64,000 nucleotides of DNA from Desmodesmus armatus (taxonomy: Eukaryota > Chlorophyta > Chlorophyceae > Sphaeropleales > Scenedesmaceae): assembly GCA_007449985.2 (NCBI GenBank), contig VIIQ02000574.1:1178001-1242000 (forward strand). Direction: 5' to 3'. Below, piece after piece: positions 1 to 15,470 of this stretch (positions within the stretch are counted from its first letter, which is position 1; the number at the start of each line of letters is the position of its first letter). A program made the translations under genes and the position numbers. A model generated the notes under the pieces. It worked only from the letters and a program-made list of their open reading frames with translations. It did not search any database and was not told the origin of the DNA.

Positions 1-551
1 GTAGGGCTTGCCCTGCTCTTTGGCACAGAACCAGCACAGCCAATCCCCGTCAGGAATCTCATCTCCAGTGTCTGCACCACACGCACAAACATACAGGCAA
101 TCAAGCTACAAGGGTTTGCGGCAGCTATGGGGAGGTCTCTGTGAGTTAAGTTAAGCAGAAGGGTTGCCACGGACACATGCCTGCTGGCTAGCATCCCACT
201 GCCCCCAGCCCCATATCATCATATAGTACAGGAGGGGGATGTTTATCAAGCGACAAACTGGACAGGGTACGCTGCGCCTGCGCCTACCAACTGCTGGCGG
301 CCAACTTACAGTATCCGGTACACTCGGCATGAAAGGCTGCTGGGCATCCTTCGCAGCAGACAAGGTCTCCACCCACACTGTGAGAAAGGGGGAAAACATA
401 TCCAGGTCTTGTCCTTCAGTCCTTGGGAGAGAGGGTGGCGGTGCTGGGCTGCACTGCTGTTACTGACTCTGGAGTGCCCAGCTGCCCGGCTGCCCGCTCA
501 CCTGCACGCCCCACAGTCTGTATCGTTGCCGTCTGCAAAAGCAGCAGCCAT
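1..551 (-). CDS. PHD-finger protein, 5' part (runs off left edge)
   Basis: Three minus-strand exons join in phase: complement(502..551), complement(310..377) and complement(1..71). The product starts MAAAFADGNDTDCGAC and continues through VGGDLVCCEGCPAAFHAEC to IPDGDWLCWFC. This is a complete C4HC3 PHD zinc finger: CxxC, CxxC, HxxC, then WxCxxC. PHD fingers read histone H3 tails, so a chromatin role is expected, but the rest of the protein lies outside the window. The start is chosen at 551 because the ATG sits in a good context (cc-ATG-gc) and puts the first Cys pair about 13 residues in. A longer upstream reading on the same strand (start at 681) is in another frame and would need a different splice. 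All three exon junctions have GT/AG borders. It is divergent from the acetyltransferase gene at 881. Confidence in the domain is high; confidence in the exact N-terminus is moderate. Confidence 0.8.
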
Positions 552-880
552 GGAGGCAGACTGCATCGTAGCTCAATTGGTCATGGGTTGTATCCGAAGC
601 AGTGGCAGCGGCTCGTCTCAATGGTTTTAGTAATTCGTACGTTTGATTACTTTTCCTTGAACGTCGTGGAAGGGGATTCATGGCAACACACCAAAAACCG
701 AGGGCCGAAAACTTTGGACTCTAGAAATTCGTTTGGAGGACACTTGCGGCCTTCAAAACCAATTTCAGCATTTCATCAGTGTGTCAAAGCTGTTTCAAAG
801 GTTGTCCATAGTGTGGAGCATCCAGTATGGAGTGGGCCAGTGAAGGTTGAACTAGCTGTAGACGCCCCGTCTCTGTCAGT
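552..880. promoter_or_regulatory. Divergent intergenic region (PHD gene / ATAT)
   Basis: About 330 bp separate two start codons on opposite strands, so this stretch must hold both 5' UTRs and promoters. It is more AT-rich than its surroundings (about 620-800). I see no convincing TATA box. Inferred from gene order only. Confidence 0.4.
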
Positions 881-4383
<3,503 letters not shown>

Positions 4384-4819
4384 GGTTTGTGTGACGGCTG
4401 ATGGTTGACCAGAAATCAGGCTGGTGGTTTTGTGTTGATGGTTGTGTCAGCCGGGTTTCTGCAGCAATGGTTGTGTGTACATGGCAGTGATGAGCATGTG
4501 CATGTGCAGGTGTACTATGTTGGATTTTTGTTGGAGACAGTCAATTTGCGTTGCTGTCTCCTAATTTGAAGCCCCCCCATGGTGTTAGCGAGTCAATTTG
4601 CGACACACTACTTACTTTGTAAGTAACTTCGTTCTTCAAAAGGCCTGGGTGCCAATGGACCACGTACCTGCATTTTCGAAAGTCAGATCATCAAGATCCT
4701 CCAGCCTGCCTCTTGCGGACTTGCCCTGCCGTCGAATTTACTGTTGCAATCACCAGCAAGATTAACTTCAACTATCTCTACAAACACTGCGACAGTCACT
4801 GGACATACACTGGTCTGAA
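4384..4819. other. Intergenic, 3' region of ATAT and 5' region of MYND gene
   Basis: Noncoding by my reading. It contains TGTAA-type motifs near 4617-4622, which could be chlorophyte polyadenylation signals. No repeat or RNA gene is recognised. Confidence 0.4.
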
Positions 4820-7800
4820 ATGCCCAAGCACCAAGTGACTCTGCTGCCAGAGGTCTGCACAGGCGCTCTATGTGCACAGTGTAAGGAGCACAAGGACAAC
4901 CTCCTGAAGTGTTCAAGATGCAAGCGCGCTTGGTGAGCCGGGCCAACAGACTTTCGGTGCCTGGGAGGTGACCCCCCCCCCCCTATGACAAACACTGACT
5001 GACTGAACTGCTCTTTCTGGTAGCAATGGTTTGCCCAGTCATCCTCAGAACTGCGTACCAAGTGCACACCTCACCCTGCCACACAGGTACTGCTCCAAGG
5101 AGCATCAGAAGGAGCACTGGCCAGAGCATAAGGGCACATGCCGCACAGCTGCGCCTTTCGTGGATGCGCTGATCGATGCTGTCAGTGAGAAGCAGCCTCA
5201 GTCCTACGAGCAGGTGCAACGGCTGATTGTCAGCGCCACCGTGTTCGTCCAGCGCAGCAACATGCTCACCCCAGAGCAGCGCAGCAACGTGTTCCAATGT
5301 GTCAACAACACAGTGTTCTGCAGGTATGTTGGACGCCCCAAAGTGAGGCATGGCAGCAAGTGTATTGCCTCAGCCATAGAGCATGCATGTGAGCAGTGGC
5401 CCGCCAACAAGCGCAGCGACCATGGCACGCACCCCTGCAAGTGTCAGCACACAATCTTCTCAGTGGAGTGTATCACAGTACATGCTTCTCTGTTCCCGCC
5501 AATTTTCCTGCAGGGTGTGCTTCAAGCTGCGTGAGCAGCTCCCGCCAGGCAGCCACTTCGTGTGCTGCCCCAAGTGCCTGTGGGGTTGGTGCTGCCAGGA
5601 GCACTGGCAGCAGTTCAAGCCGCAGCACCAGCCCTCCTGTGCTGAGTACGCCACCATGCGGCGCCTGGGGGTACAGCTGCGGCAGCAGGCCAGCGCAGGG
5701 TTCTCGCAGCATTGCAATCAGCTGCCGTACCCTATGGGGAAGGTGGCGGGGCTGCAGCAGAGACAGTGCCTGCAGGACTGGGCGCGCTACAGACGCTACA
5801 GGGTGCCCTCCATCACAAATGAGGACACGTGGAGGTGAGGATGTCAGCACAGCAGCAGCGAGGCGAGGCTGCTTGTGTCATCATAATGACACTTGTCTGG
5901 CTAGGTGGACCTGCAGCTCTGAGACTGTGCATCACACACTCAGCCTTACTGCCATGTGTGGTGCCGGACTCTGGAACAAACAGTCATCAACCAGGTACTT
6001 ACAAGCTCTGCATGTTGTGGATCATAGGCTTCTTGCGGATGGTGTGTAGGTCGAGGGAGTGCCACAGACCTCTGGTAGTCCAGAGGTGCAGTAACATCAC
6101 CACCTGGCTCTTGGTGCTGCACAGGTAGCTGCCCACCCAGCACACTGCCTGCTGCTGCAGTGACCGCTGCATGCGTTGACTTGTGTGCTCTGCAGGTGCA
6201 TGACGGATGACATGGCTGTGCCGCTGACTGCTGTGTGGGCCACGCAGCTGCTGTGCAGCAAGCAGCAGCTGGCAGGCCTGCAGGAGTTCAACCTGCACCT
6301 CGTAGGCGCATCGCACTTTGAGTTTGAGCACGTGAGTGACAGCAGCGACTTGAGTGACTGGCCAGCGGCTGCTTGTGGCCTTCATACAGGGAGAGGGTTA
6401 GGGTTAGGTCTAGGCTTTTAGGGGGTCAGGGTCTAGGGTTTAGGGACCCTCAACCTTAACCATGCCTGGTGTCACCTGCATGCCGTGCCAGTCGGACTCC
6501 CTTCCATGAAGTCAATGAATGATGGGCATGAGGTCTGTAGATCAGCTATGGCCGTCAGGATGGATGGTGGCAACATGTGTGGGTGCGACCTCGCAGAAGC
6601 AGCAGCAGGAGTTGGTCACAGGTTTTTGGAACACCCTGGCTGCGCCCACACCCCACTGAACAGAGTCAGGCATGTCCTGTAGTCTTGGTTAGATAGTCCG
6701 CCAGCACTGCATTGATGCTCTGCCCTGCTCACCTCTTCCGCCCCCCCCCCCCCTTTACCTCCCCAGGTGCTGGCCAACACTGCTGTTGAGGAGCTGCTGC
6801 ACCTGCTGGCCCCTGTGAAGACGCTGCGTGTGATGCTGATCGGCCCTGACTGGAAGCGCATTGCGCCAGGACCCGCTTGCTCAACCTTTGACAAAGAGGT
6901 GTGCCCGCCCTGCACACGCCTGCACTGCAAACGCATCTACTCCATATACAGGTGCGCCACACCACCTCATAGGAGGGACCAGGGGATCAGGGCTGGTGGA
7001 CAGTCGGTGCGGCTGATGGTTTGCTGTTGTTTGTTTGCAAGGTTGCCACCACTCTGCATGCAGTCCCCATTGTCTGCTGCTTGACTTGGCAGCTGCATGC
7101 CTGAGCTCAATCGCAGCCTGCTGTCTGTATCAATCAACACCCTTTGTGGGATCTAGGTTAGCACGTAGTTTGGCACTATCGGTTCATCCCGCATCGCCAG
7201 TTCTGCTTTACCAAAGATGGCCCACTTCTTTTCAGCTTCAGGCAGTGAGCGAGGATCCAGCATGCACCAGGTAAATCACCAGCGCATTGCCAAGCACCAG
7301 TGCGCTCGATACAAGGATTCAAGGACGCCTTGCAAACTGTTTGCTGGTGCTGTGTCACAGCAGCAGCGCACAGCACGGGCACGGCGGGGATCGAACCCGC
7401 CACCGTGCGCAGCACCTGCAGCACTGTTGGCAGCCAGCCAACCCAAAGACGGGGAATCATCCCGCACAGCAGACTCAAGACACGTTGGCTGGATGCACTC
7501 CCTGTGTCTACACATGCACAGTCTAAACCTTCTGTCCTGCCAGGACAGTGCACTGCCCTGCCGCCGAGCACCTAAACCAATGTGTTGTGCCTGTTCCGTA
7601 ACATGGGCCTACAAGATGGCAAGAGACAACTGAAGCCGCATGGTGATTGCTCACCTGAGTTGGATGAGTGACGAAATAAGAGCAAAGCCTCACACGCAAC
7701 TCAACTCACTCAAAGTAGTGCACCCGTACAAGTGAATGCAACTGAGAACCCTCAGGCCTCCCCACCAGCAAGGTGGGGGTCTTCTGCGTAGCGATAAACC

Positions 7801-10800
7801 TCATGCGGCGCTGGTGGGGGTCTTCCAGGTACCTTCACTCCATTGCTTTTTTTTTCTTTTTTTTCTTTTTTCCCTGTTCCTCCCACTCTCCTCGTGTTGT
7901 CCAGGCAGCGTGTGCGCCCATAGACCTGGCCCTTGCCGGATCTGCGTGACAGCAGACGGCAAACCCCCAGGCCTCCCCCACCAGCAGACAGACATGGATG
8001 GGGCGTTTGGGCCTCGAGACAGCCTCTGTCCTGCTGTGACAGTGTGTCCGAGAGCTTAGCGCGCCCCTGTCTGCTGCTGGCTTCACGGGAGAGGCACTGG
8101 AGGCGGTCTTGTATGGGGAAGGGGCGTCGGTGGCGGGCTTGTGTAGGGAAGGCGGCGCTGGTGGGGGTCTTCCAGGTACCTTCACTCCATTGCTTTTTTT
8201 TTCTTTTTTTTCTTTTTTCCCTGTTCCTCCCACTCTCCTCGTGTTGTCCAGGCAGCGTGTGCGCCCATAGACCTGGCCCTTGCCGGATTTGCGTGACAGC
8301 AGACGGCAAACCCCCAGGCCTCCCCCACCAGCAGACAGACATGGATGGGGCGTTTGGGCCTCGAGACAGCCCCTGTCCTGCCGTGACAGTGTGTCCGAGA
8401 GCTTAGCGCGCCCCTGTCTGCTGCTGGCTTCACGGGAGAGGCACTGGAGGCGGTCTTGTATGGGGAAGGGGCGTCGGTGGCGGGCTTGTGTAGGGAAGGC
8501 GGCGCTGGTGGGGGTCTTCCAGGTACCTTCACTCCATTGCTTTTTTTTTTCTTTTTTTTCTTTTTTCCCTGTTCCTCCCACTCTCCTCGTGTTGTCCAGG
8601 CAGCGTGTGCGCCCATAGACCTGGCCCTTGCCGGATTTGCGTGACAGCAGACGGCAAACCCCCAGGCCTCCCCCACCAGCAGACAGACATGGATGGGGCG
8701 TTTGGGCCTCGAGACAGCCTCTGTCCTGCCGTGACAGTATGTCCGAGAGCTTAGCGCGCCCCTGTCTGCTGCTGGCTTCACGGGAGAGGCACTGGAGGCG
8801 GTCTTGTATGGGGAAGGGGCGTCGGTGGCGGGCTTGTGTAGGGAAGGCGGCGCTGGTGGGGTCTTCCAGGTACCTTCACTCCATTGCTTTTTTTTTTCTT
8901 TTTTTTCTTTTTTCCCTGTTCCTCCCACTCTCCTCGTGTTGTCCAGGCAGCGTGTGCGCCCATAGACCTGGCCCTTGCCGGATTTGCGTGACAGCAGACG
9001 GCAAACCCCCAGGCCTCCCCCACCAGCAGACAGACATGGATGGGGCGTTTGGGCCTCGAGACAGCCCCTGTCCTGCCGTGACAGTATGTCCGAGAGCTTA
9101 GCGCGCCCCTGTCTGCTGCTGGCTTTACGGGAGAGGCACTGGAGGCGGTCTTGTACGGGGGGAGTGGCGTCGGTGGTGGTCTTCTAGGTATGGGAGGGGG
9201 CTTGTCTGGGATGGGGTCTTCATTTGCAGGAGTCCTGCAGGAGCAAAAAAAGCGTCGCACTTGAGCATCAGGTGTGTGCTTCATGAAATGAGAGGGCTGT
9301 GTCCAGCTGGACAGCACACCTGAGGGTCAATAGCTTGTAGTCATGGTGTCACACATGCAGTTGGCAGATCCATGCTGCTACTCAGCATATGCTTGCCGCG
9401 TACATTGGTAATAGTGAAGCCGCCACCAAAGGCATACTGCATGCTGCTCCACGAACCCCACCGCGTCAAGGTCAGTGGGTGGAGTATTGAACCAATACAC
9501 CACCACAGCCTCCCCTGACCACGCAGCGCATGCCAACCTGCCACACAGAGCCCTGAGGCTCAGGGCGCGACACGCCCAGGCAGACGGCAGCTTAGCCTGC
9601 GCGTTACGGTGGGATTAACGTTTCACAATATGCAGCACGCCCTTAATGACGGTTTTGGTGATGGACTTCCACAGCATGGGGCTGCACATGCCGTCTGCTA
9701 CGCCTGCGCAGGCAGGAAAACAGAGGCATGCGGTCAGTTGACGATGGCTGTGATTCCTGCTGCTCACCTTGGCTAGGATTGCCACCTCTCCGGTCGCTTG
9801 CTCGGTAGGATGACCTGGTTCGTTGATGTCACCTGCAGAGGCAGCCGCAGCAAGCAGAAGGGCATGCATGCAGAGAACTGAGCTGCGATGTACACTGCGA
9901 TACACCGAGACCGCCGCCCAGTCAGCCCCAATGGGCCAGTCCACACTCTATAACACTTACCTGACATTGGGGTTGCCTGCATACGGCTCCAGCTGCTGTG
10001 TTTCGCCTTCGGAGCTGCACCTTGTGCTGCTTGCCGAGCTCGGTGCACTGCCGCACTTGCAGCGACAGCCATCGCATGAAGACATCATAAATCAGACGAG
10101 TGATACGGATTGTAGGTGCCAAGTTGCTGCAATCTGGAGGGGACAGGGTCGGGCCTGCAACATATGTAGTGCACAGGCTGCCACGGCTGCCAGCTGGCAT
10201 AAGAAAATGACAGAGTAACCCTCCGCGAAATCAACAGCGGCATTGAATGTGATTATTTCTCCCGTTTTTGCGTCTCAAATCTTTCTTAGAGCATTGCCAC
10301 AGTTCGTGAAGGAGACATGGGCCAGGTGGGGTCACTGGCCCGGTCTGTTGTCCTAGGTTGTGTGCCCATGCCAGACATGGGACTGTGACAGAAAACTCAA
10401 CAGTAAGGAATATTTTGATCGTTAGCAGGCTTCCTGTAACCACACAATTACGAGCGTAATGTAACCTGGCAGTACATTGGGCAGTACCCTGCCTGGCCCA
10501 CTGCTGAGTCACTGCCCTCTCAGCAACAAGCTCTGCTGACTGGGGCTCACAAAGGGGAGGGTGGCGTTCCTGACACACCCGACAGTGTGTACAGCTGGAC
10601 AGCAGGCACAAGCACAAGGGCTGCAGCTTGATGGCACCATTTAAGTGCTGTCAACACTATCTTGCTGTACACTTTGGTGCAGGGGGACCTACGAAGACTT
10701 TGCCAAGAGCAAAGAATGGACCAACCCCACCCTGGCAATGGCATGCAACAGCGGAGGTGGGCCGACATCAGCACTAGCTGTGTGCGCCATGTGCCCAGTG

Positions 10801-11566
10801 ACCATGACTAAGTACAAGCTCCCCCCCCCCCCCCCCCAGAACAGCTTGTGGCATGTGCATGCACGTGCAGCACATGTGCAGAGCATCACTTGGTGTTACC
10901 AACCAAGCCATGAGCAGTGCTGCAAGCAATTGCAGACACTAGTGTGCAATAGTATTTGACGTGTCTGCCATTGCCGGCCGCCGCCTGCTCCACCCCTGTT
11001 GTGTTCTTCGTGCTGCAGTGGGTTGTGAGGAGGAGGAGAGCTGGGCTCGTGCTGTCAAGGTGCTGCTGGACAAAAACATCCCCAGCTGCTTCACATGCAT
11101 GAACGCATCTGAGCTGGAGCTGGACTCTGAAGCTCTGCAAAAGGTAAATGGGGCTAGTGCAAAGTCACTTCGTGAATGTTGGTTTACCACCTAGAATGGG
11201 GTTAGGAAAGGTTGCATGAAGGGCGATTGGGTGATGCCGCCAGTGTGCTTGCAGGAATGAGTCTGCTGTATGTTTGTAGAGGACAGTCTGGCGACATGGC
11301 ACTGCTTTCTGGGTGGGTGCCCCCTGGGGTATTATCACCACACATTTCAAATTATCTTCCACCAACACCTCTTGCGCCATTTTGTGACATGGTGATTGCC
11401 GCAGGCTGGTGCAGAGCTGCTGTTCCAAGGCCGCAACACCTTTGGCAGCCTGGTGCCGCTGCGTGACCTGGACTCAGGGCCTGATGAGTTCTACTACCTC
11501 AACGGATGGGCCATATGCTTCAAGGGCAGGGGGGCAGCTGCTGCTGGCGGCAGCACCAGCAGCTAG
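4820..11566 (+). CDS. MYND zinc-finger protein with MSS51-like C-terminal domain
   Basis: Eight exons agree in phase: 4820..4932, 5087..5323, 5514..5834, 6196..6331, 6767..6951, 10683..10756, 11019..11143 and 11405..11566, giving 450 aa. The N-terminal MYND finger (about residues 18-56) reads LCAQCKEHKDNLLKCSRC, then WYCSKEHQKEHWPEHKGTC, with all C6HC ligands. A second Cys-rich stretch (FVCCPKCLWGWCCQEHW) lies in exon 3. The C-terminal half has the hallmarks of the MSS51/ZMYND15-type domain: HLVGASHFEFEH, EELLHLLAPVKTLRVMLIGP, LAMACNSG, and a closing FGSLVPLRD. In yeast Mss51 is a mitochondrial COX1 translation factor. Plant and algal relatives are mostly uncharacterised, so the role here is open. 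Exon 5 to exon 6 spans a 3.7 kb intron that holds a tandem array. The gene is convergent with the next one. Confidence 0.88.
6394..6449. repeat. Degenerate telomere-like (TTTAGGG-type) stretch in an intron
   Basis: About 55 bp made of imperfect ttaggg, tctaggg and tttaggg units, including gggttagggttagg and ggtttaggg. It lies in the intron between exons 4 and 5 of the MYND gene. It resembles plant/algal telomere repeats but is too degenerate and short to be a telomere. Confidence 0.6.
7805..9190. repeat. Tandem array, four copies of a 347-bp unit, intronic
   Basis: The marker gcggcgctgg recurs at 7805, 8152, 8499 and 8847, giving periods of 347, 347 and 348 bp. The last copy decays near 9190. 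Copies are almost identical, differing by a few substitutions and by the length of a T-rich tract (T9CT8CT6 type). Each unit lacks stops in several frames, so long spurious ORFs cross the array on both strands. Because 347 is not a multiple of 3, no single frame repeats, and I do not call it coding. It sits inside the 3.7 kb intron of the MYND gene. Confidence 0.92.
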
Positions 11567-12100
11567 CATGCTGCACTGCTGTGTGGGAACCACTGGTAGT
11601 TTGGTGTGCATGCTGATGGGGCGCTTCCCTGTGGTTGAAGTTGTGTGGGTGGGGTGATCGGGTTTGTTGGTGGCTATCTGACCTCGTGATCAGGCAGTGG
11701 GTGTTTTCTGAGCTGTTCAGGGGGTGCTATGCGTGCCAGGGTTTTCGTTGGTGCCAGTGCGTCATGCAGGAGCAAGTGTGGTTAGTGTGTGCACGTTGCG
11801 TGTCCGGTCCGGTCTCCTTGTCCGACAGTGTTGTGGTGGACATGACCATTGAACCAAATTGACCGCAGGGACGTCAGTCTCTGCAGCTGTTGCCAGCCAG
11901 GCAACCACAACAGGTGCATGTTTTTGGTAGGCACGCTTGTTGTCACACAACCGGCAACAACGCCATGACTGCACAGTGTGCCAGAAAGACAGCAGGCTGT
12001 ACTACCTGCTTGGCAGTGAGACCCCATCATGAGCTATGATAGCCTGCACCAGCAAGGCTGCCGCTGCTGCTGTGTCTCATCAACTATTGTGTCTCATCAA
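11567..12100. other. Intergenic between convergent genes
   Basis: Holds the 3' UTRs of the MYND gene (+) and the Lys-rich gene (-). No further gene, repeat or RNA is seen. Confidence 0.5.
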
Positions 12101-15100
12101 TCATTGTCGCTTGGGTATGGCGATCTTCCCTCCCTGTGCTGCCAGCAGTGCCCTGAACTGTGCCATCTTATCAGCCTCTGCCTGTGCAGCAGCAGACAGC
12201 TTGTGGGCCAGCTCCTCCTTCTTGGCAGTCTGCTTGTTGCTCCGCCACTCCTGACGCTTGGCCTCCCTGCGAGGAGGGGACAAACACAGGCAGAGGTAAA
12301 CACACCACAACAGCTGACATGGGAAGGATGCAGGGTGGCCCTATACCCAGTCAGCGCAAATATGTCTGGTAAAAGCTTGTGTGCCCCACGTGGCCAGCCG
12401 CTGTGCACCAGGTTCAACTCCCTAGTGTGCATATCACCAGTGCATTCCCACAGCGTCTTTGCTGCGGCAGTTTGTCAAGCTTCCGTCCATTGTGTAAATA
12501 TAGGCTGCCAAGCACCAGCGAAAATGCAGACAGTGTGACACACAGCAACGTTGGCCAGGCAGCACATGTTGACGGTTCCCCAGCAGCACCTGCTGCAACA
12601 GCCTGCACCAAACAAGGGTACGATATGGCCTCACCTTGCTTTTGCTGCCGCGAATGAGTCATCTCCCCCCATTATGTTAGCTGCCCCAGCTGCCATGAGG
12701 TCAGGTGACTGATCACGCGCCTTGGCCTCAGCACGACGCGCCATGCGAGCCTCAACCTGCACACAGCACACCGCCACAGACACTGACTGTTGGGCAACTG
12801 CCAGCACAACCGACGGCATGTACACTGAGTGACAGCAAACTGCAGCGCAACTGCCGATTGCCGGCACAAGCACTGAGTGACAGCCAACTGTGCCTGCTAA
12901 TGCTGCCACGCGCAGGCCACACAGGTGCACTGCAATGCGAGACAGTTTACTTGTTCAGCAAGCTGACAAGAAGCACCCCCCCCGACCACCACACTCCCTG
13001 TGTCTACACACACAACAAGCCACGCAAGCCATTTCAGCACGCCTTGATGAAGCATGCATGGTTGCTAGGCATGGTTGCTTGCTGTCCTATCAGGCCCCTG
13101 CACACGCATAGATCTACACCCCTTGTCAACATGTACCCTTGTCAACACACATGGCCACTGCCTCAAGTCATGTGTCAACACAATGTGTGAGCCTCCTGGG
13201 GTGCTGTCAACTAGCTTGAACAGGTGCTCACCCGTGCCTCATGTGTGCCGCCTGTTGCCCTGGGCAGCAACTCATCCAGCAGCTGCGTCTGCTCCTTGCG
13301 CTGATGCCGCCGCTCTGCTGCTGCTGCAACACGCTGGTCAGCACGCCTGCAGGACAGTGAGGAGCAACGCACTGAGCGGCTCAAACGTCATCGCAGCATC
13401 AAATTCAGCAGCACTGACAGCATGAAGGTCAGACATACGCAAATATGAGGGGCGTCTGGAAATGCAAATGCCTTGCAACACAAGGCACTCCGGGTTCATA
13501 GCAGCTCATGAATACAATCAAGAAAGTCTCTAGTACCCCTATATGTGGCTGTTGGTGTTCTCGGTGCTCATACGCATATCACACCTCATACATTGCTGGG
13601 GCACAGTGCGACTACACTTTAGTCATGTCACTATAGTCAGAGAGCACAGCCACGTGCGCTGGCATCACCCCAGGACGGATTCAGCAGTAGCAGCAAGTGG
13701 TCACTATTATCACTGTTGGGACAAGTTATACGTAGGTGTGCTGCTGCTGACACAGACGTGATAACCCCAGATTCACAACAGCTGCCGCTGACACCACCCA
13801 CACCCGGCTGTCAACTGCCCGTTGGAATTACAAGCACCCTAGTGACTCACTGCTCCTGTTGGTCCGCAAGATAGCCTGCCATGCCAGTCTTGCCGCCTGC
13901 TGCTGCTGCTGCTGCCCCCGCCGCCCCTCCCGGCTTGGCCTTGAAGCCCCAGTTGTGGCTGGTGCGCTTCAGCGGTGCTGCTGCTAGGCCTGTGTAGAAG
14001 CGCATAGGCAGGCGGCCCCCATTCCAAGCTGAGATGAACTCCTTGAAGGCTGAGTGGGTCTGCTCTGACGTCAGCTCTGCACAGCAGCAGGGCAGCAGGG
14101 GCAGTGGGGTTTGTAAGGTTTGTAAGGGGAACGGCTGCGCAGGCAAGCAGCCCCCCCTCCCCGCCGGCTGTGCAGTGGTACAGGTGCAGGTGATGTGTGT
14201 GGGAGGCTGTCGTGATAGATCCACACGCCACAAGGGTAAACGCTCTCCTGACCCAAATCTGCTTCAAAGATACCTGCCAGCTCCTGCTGCATGCTGCTGT
14301 GTTGAAAGGTGCGTCTCTAGCTGTTGGATGGAGCTGACCTACCGCTCAAATTGCAGTCACCCTAACTTCTGATCCATACTCAGCTGCATTAATCGCACCG
14401 TTGAAGTACTGGTGCCGTGTTTCCTGCAGCCATGCAGTGAACTCCGAGCTGCGTTCAAAGTAGTCGTCCATAGTGATGGGCATCACATCATCGGGCAGCT
14501 GCCCTGCAGGTTTCTCCTTCTCACTCTTGCTCCTGCGGCCGCTGCTGCCTTTGGAACTGCCCAGCCCACCGCCTCCTGCCGCTGCTGCTGCTGCCAAGGC
14601 TGTTGCGCTGCTGCCTCCTGCTGCTGCATCGCCTGCTGCTGTGGCCTGAAGGTGCTGTTCTAGGAAGGCCTTGGCTGCTGCAAGCTTTTGCTCGTCGGGG
14701 TCGCTGCTGTGCTTCTTGTGCTGCGGCAAGGAAAGAAGATTAGGCAGAAAACAGTCACTGACTCTCTGGCACAATACAGATCACAAACATCAGCACCAAC
14801 ACCCACCATCAGCATCATACAAGTGTTCTGGTTGCAGCCTTGTGATGCTTTGCGGCATGCACAGGCACCATGGTGCTGCTTGATCATGGGTGCTGTATGC
14901 CTTCTGATCGTGTGTGTACCTTCTTGTGTTTGCTCTTGTGCTTGTGTTTGTGCTCCTTCTTCTCCTTTTTGGCCTTCTTGTGCTTATGTTGGTGCTCTTC
15001 ACCTGCAGGGGTGATCAGGCGGAAGGGCAGTGATGGAATTCTCCATGACAAGAGCGAAGGTGGGGGCAGAGCCCCCTGCCTAGCAGAGCATGGACATGAT

Positions 15101-15182
15101 ACATGTAGGCACAATACTCACTGCTGTCGCTGTCTGTGGAGCTTCTGCTGGGAGATGCACTCCTGCTGCGGCGCCTGCCCAT
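12101..15182 (-). CDS. Conserved Lys/His- and Ala-rich protein with RS-like N-terminus, unknown function
   Basis: Eight exons in phase, all complement: 15122..15182, 14920..15002, 14380..14720, 14274..14296, 13851..14076, 13232..13346, 12635..12756 and 12101..12266, giving 378 aa. It starts MGRRRSRSASPSRSSTDS, an RS-like segment. A Lys/His block follows (HKHKKAKKEKKEHKHKHKSK), then Ala/Gly linkers. A conserved-looking core reads DDYFERSSEFTAWLQETRHQ, HSAFKEFISAWNGGRLP, RFYTGL and TSHNWGFK. The end is charged and helical (KRQEW, KKEELAHKL). The 23-nt exon 4 is inferred because it alone restores the phase between exons 3 and 5. RS and Lys-rich tails suggest a nuclear, perhaps RNA-processing, protein, but I cannot name the family. 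The start ATG is the first in a clean frame. It is divergent from the mTERF-like gene. Confidence 0.72.
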
Positions 15183-15470
15183 CACTGCTGCTGTCAGCTG
15201 TTTGTGTCACCTTGGACGGTCAAGACTAGCGTACAAACGCAGATAACGACATGCAGTGTATCGACACAAAAAAAACACAAGTCTCGGGGCGGGTTGCGGT
15301 GCAAGTGGGTACGAGAAATGTGGAAGTTGGATCAGCACTGATCCAACTTCCTGTTGGTGATTACAAGCACTCGTACACAGCACTCCACGCAGCATAAACA
15401 CTGTAAAATATCTTCGCCTGTATTTCCCATGCCAATGTGAGGTGGGGCCTGTGGCACATCAGGGTGACGA
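15183..15470. promoter_or_regulatory. Divergent intergenic region with a perfect hairpin
   Basis: About 290 bp between the start of the minus-strand Lys-rich gene and the inferred start of the mTERF-like gene. It must contain both promoters. It holds a perfect 14-bp inverted repeat, listed separately. Confidence 0.45.
15322..15351. repeat. Perfect inverted repeat, 14-bp arms, 2-nt spacer
   Basis: ggaagttggatcag (15322-15335), spacer ca, then ctgatccaacttcc (15338-15351). The arms are exactly complementary. It could be a cruciform, a dimeric-factor binding site or a transcript hairpin; the sequence does not decide. Confidence 0.85.

Noticed and set aside
560..640. tRNA-like start (gtagctcaattggt) near 568
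   Set aside because: No T-arm B-box or pairing acceptor stem follows.
7752..9317. Long minus- and plus-strand ORFs (up to 248 aa) over the 347-bp array
   Set aside because: They are read-through of a stop-poor repeat. Frames change from unit to unit because 347 is not divisible by 3, and there are no splice or domain signals.
12391..12440. ggttcaactcc B-box-like site
   Set aside because: The only A-box-like match is too close for a tRNA, and no cloverleaf can be drawn.
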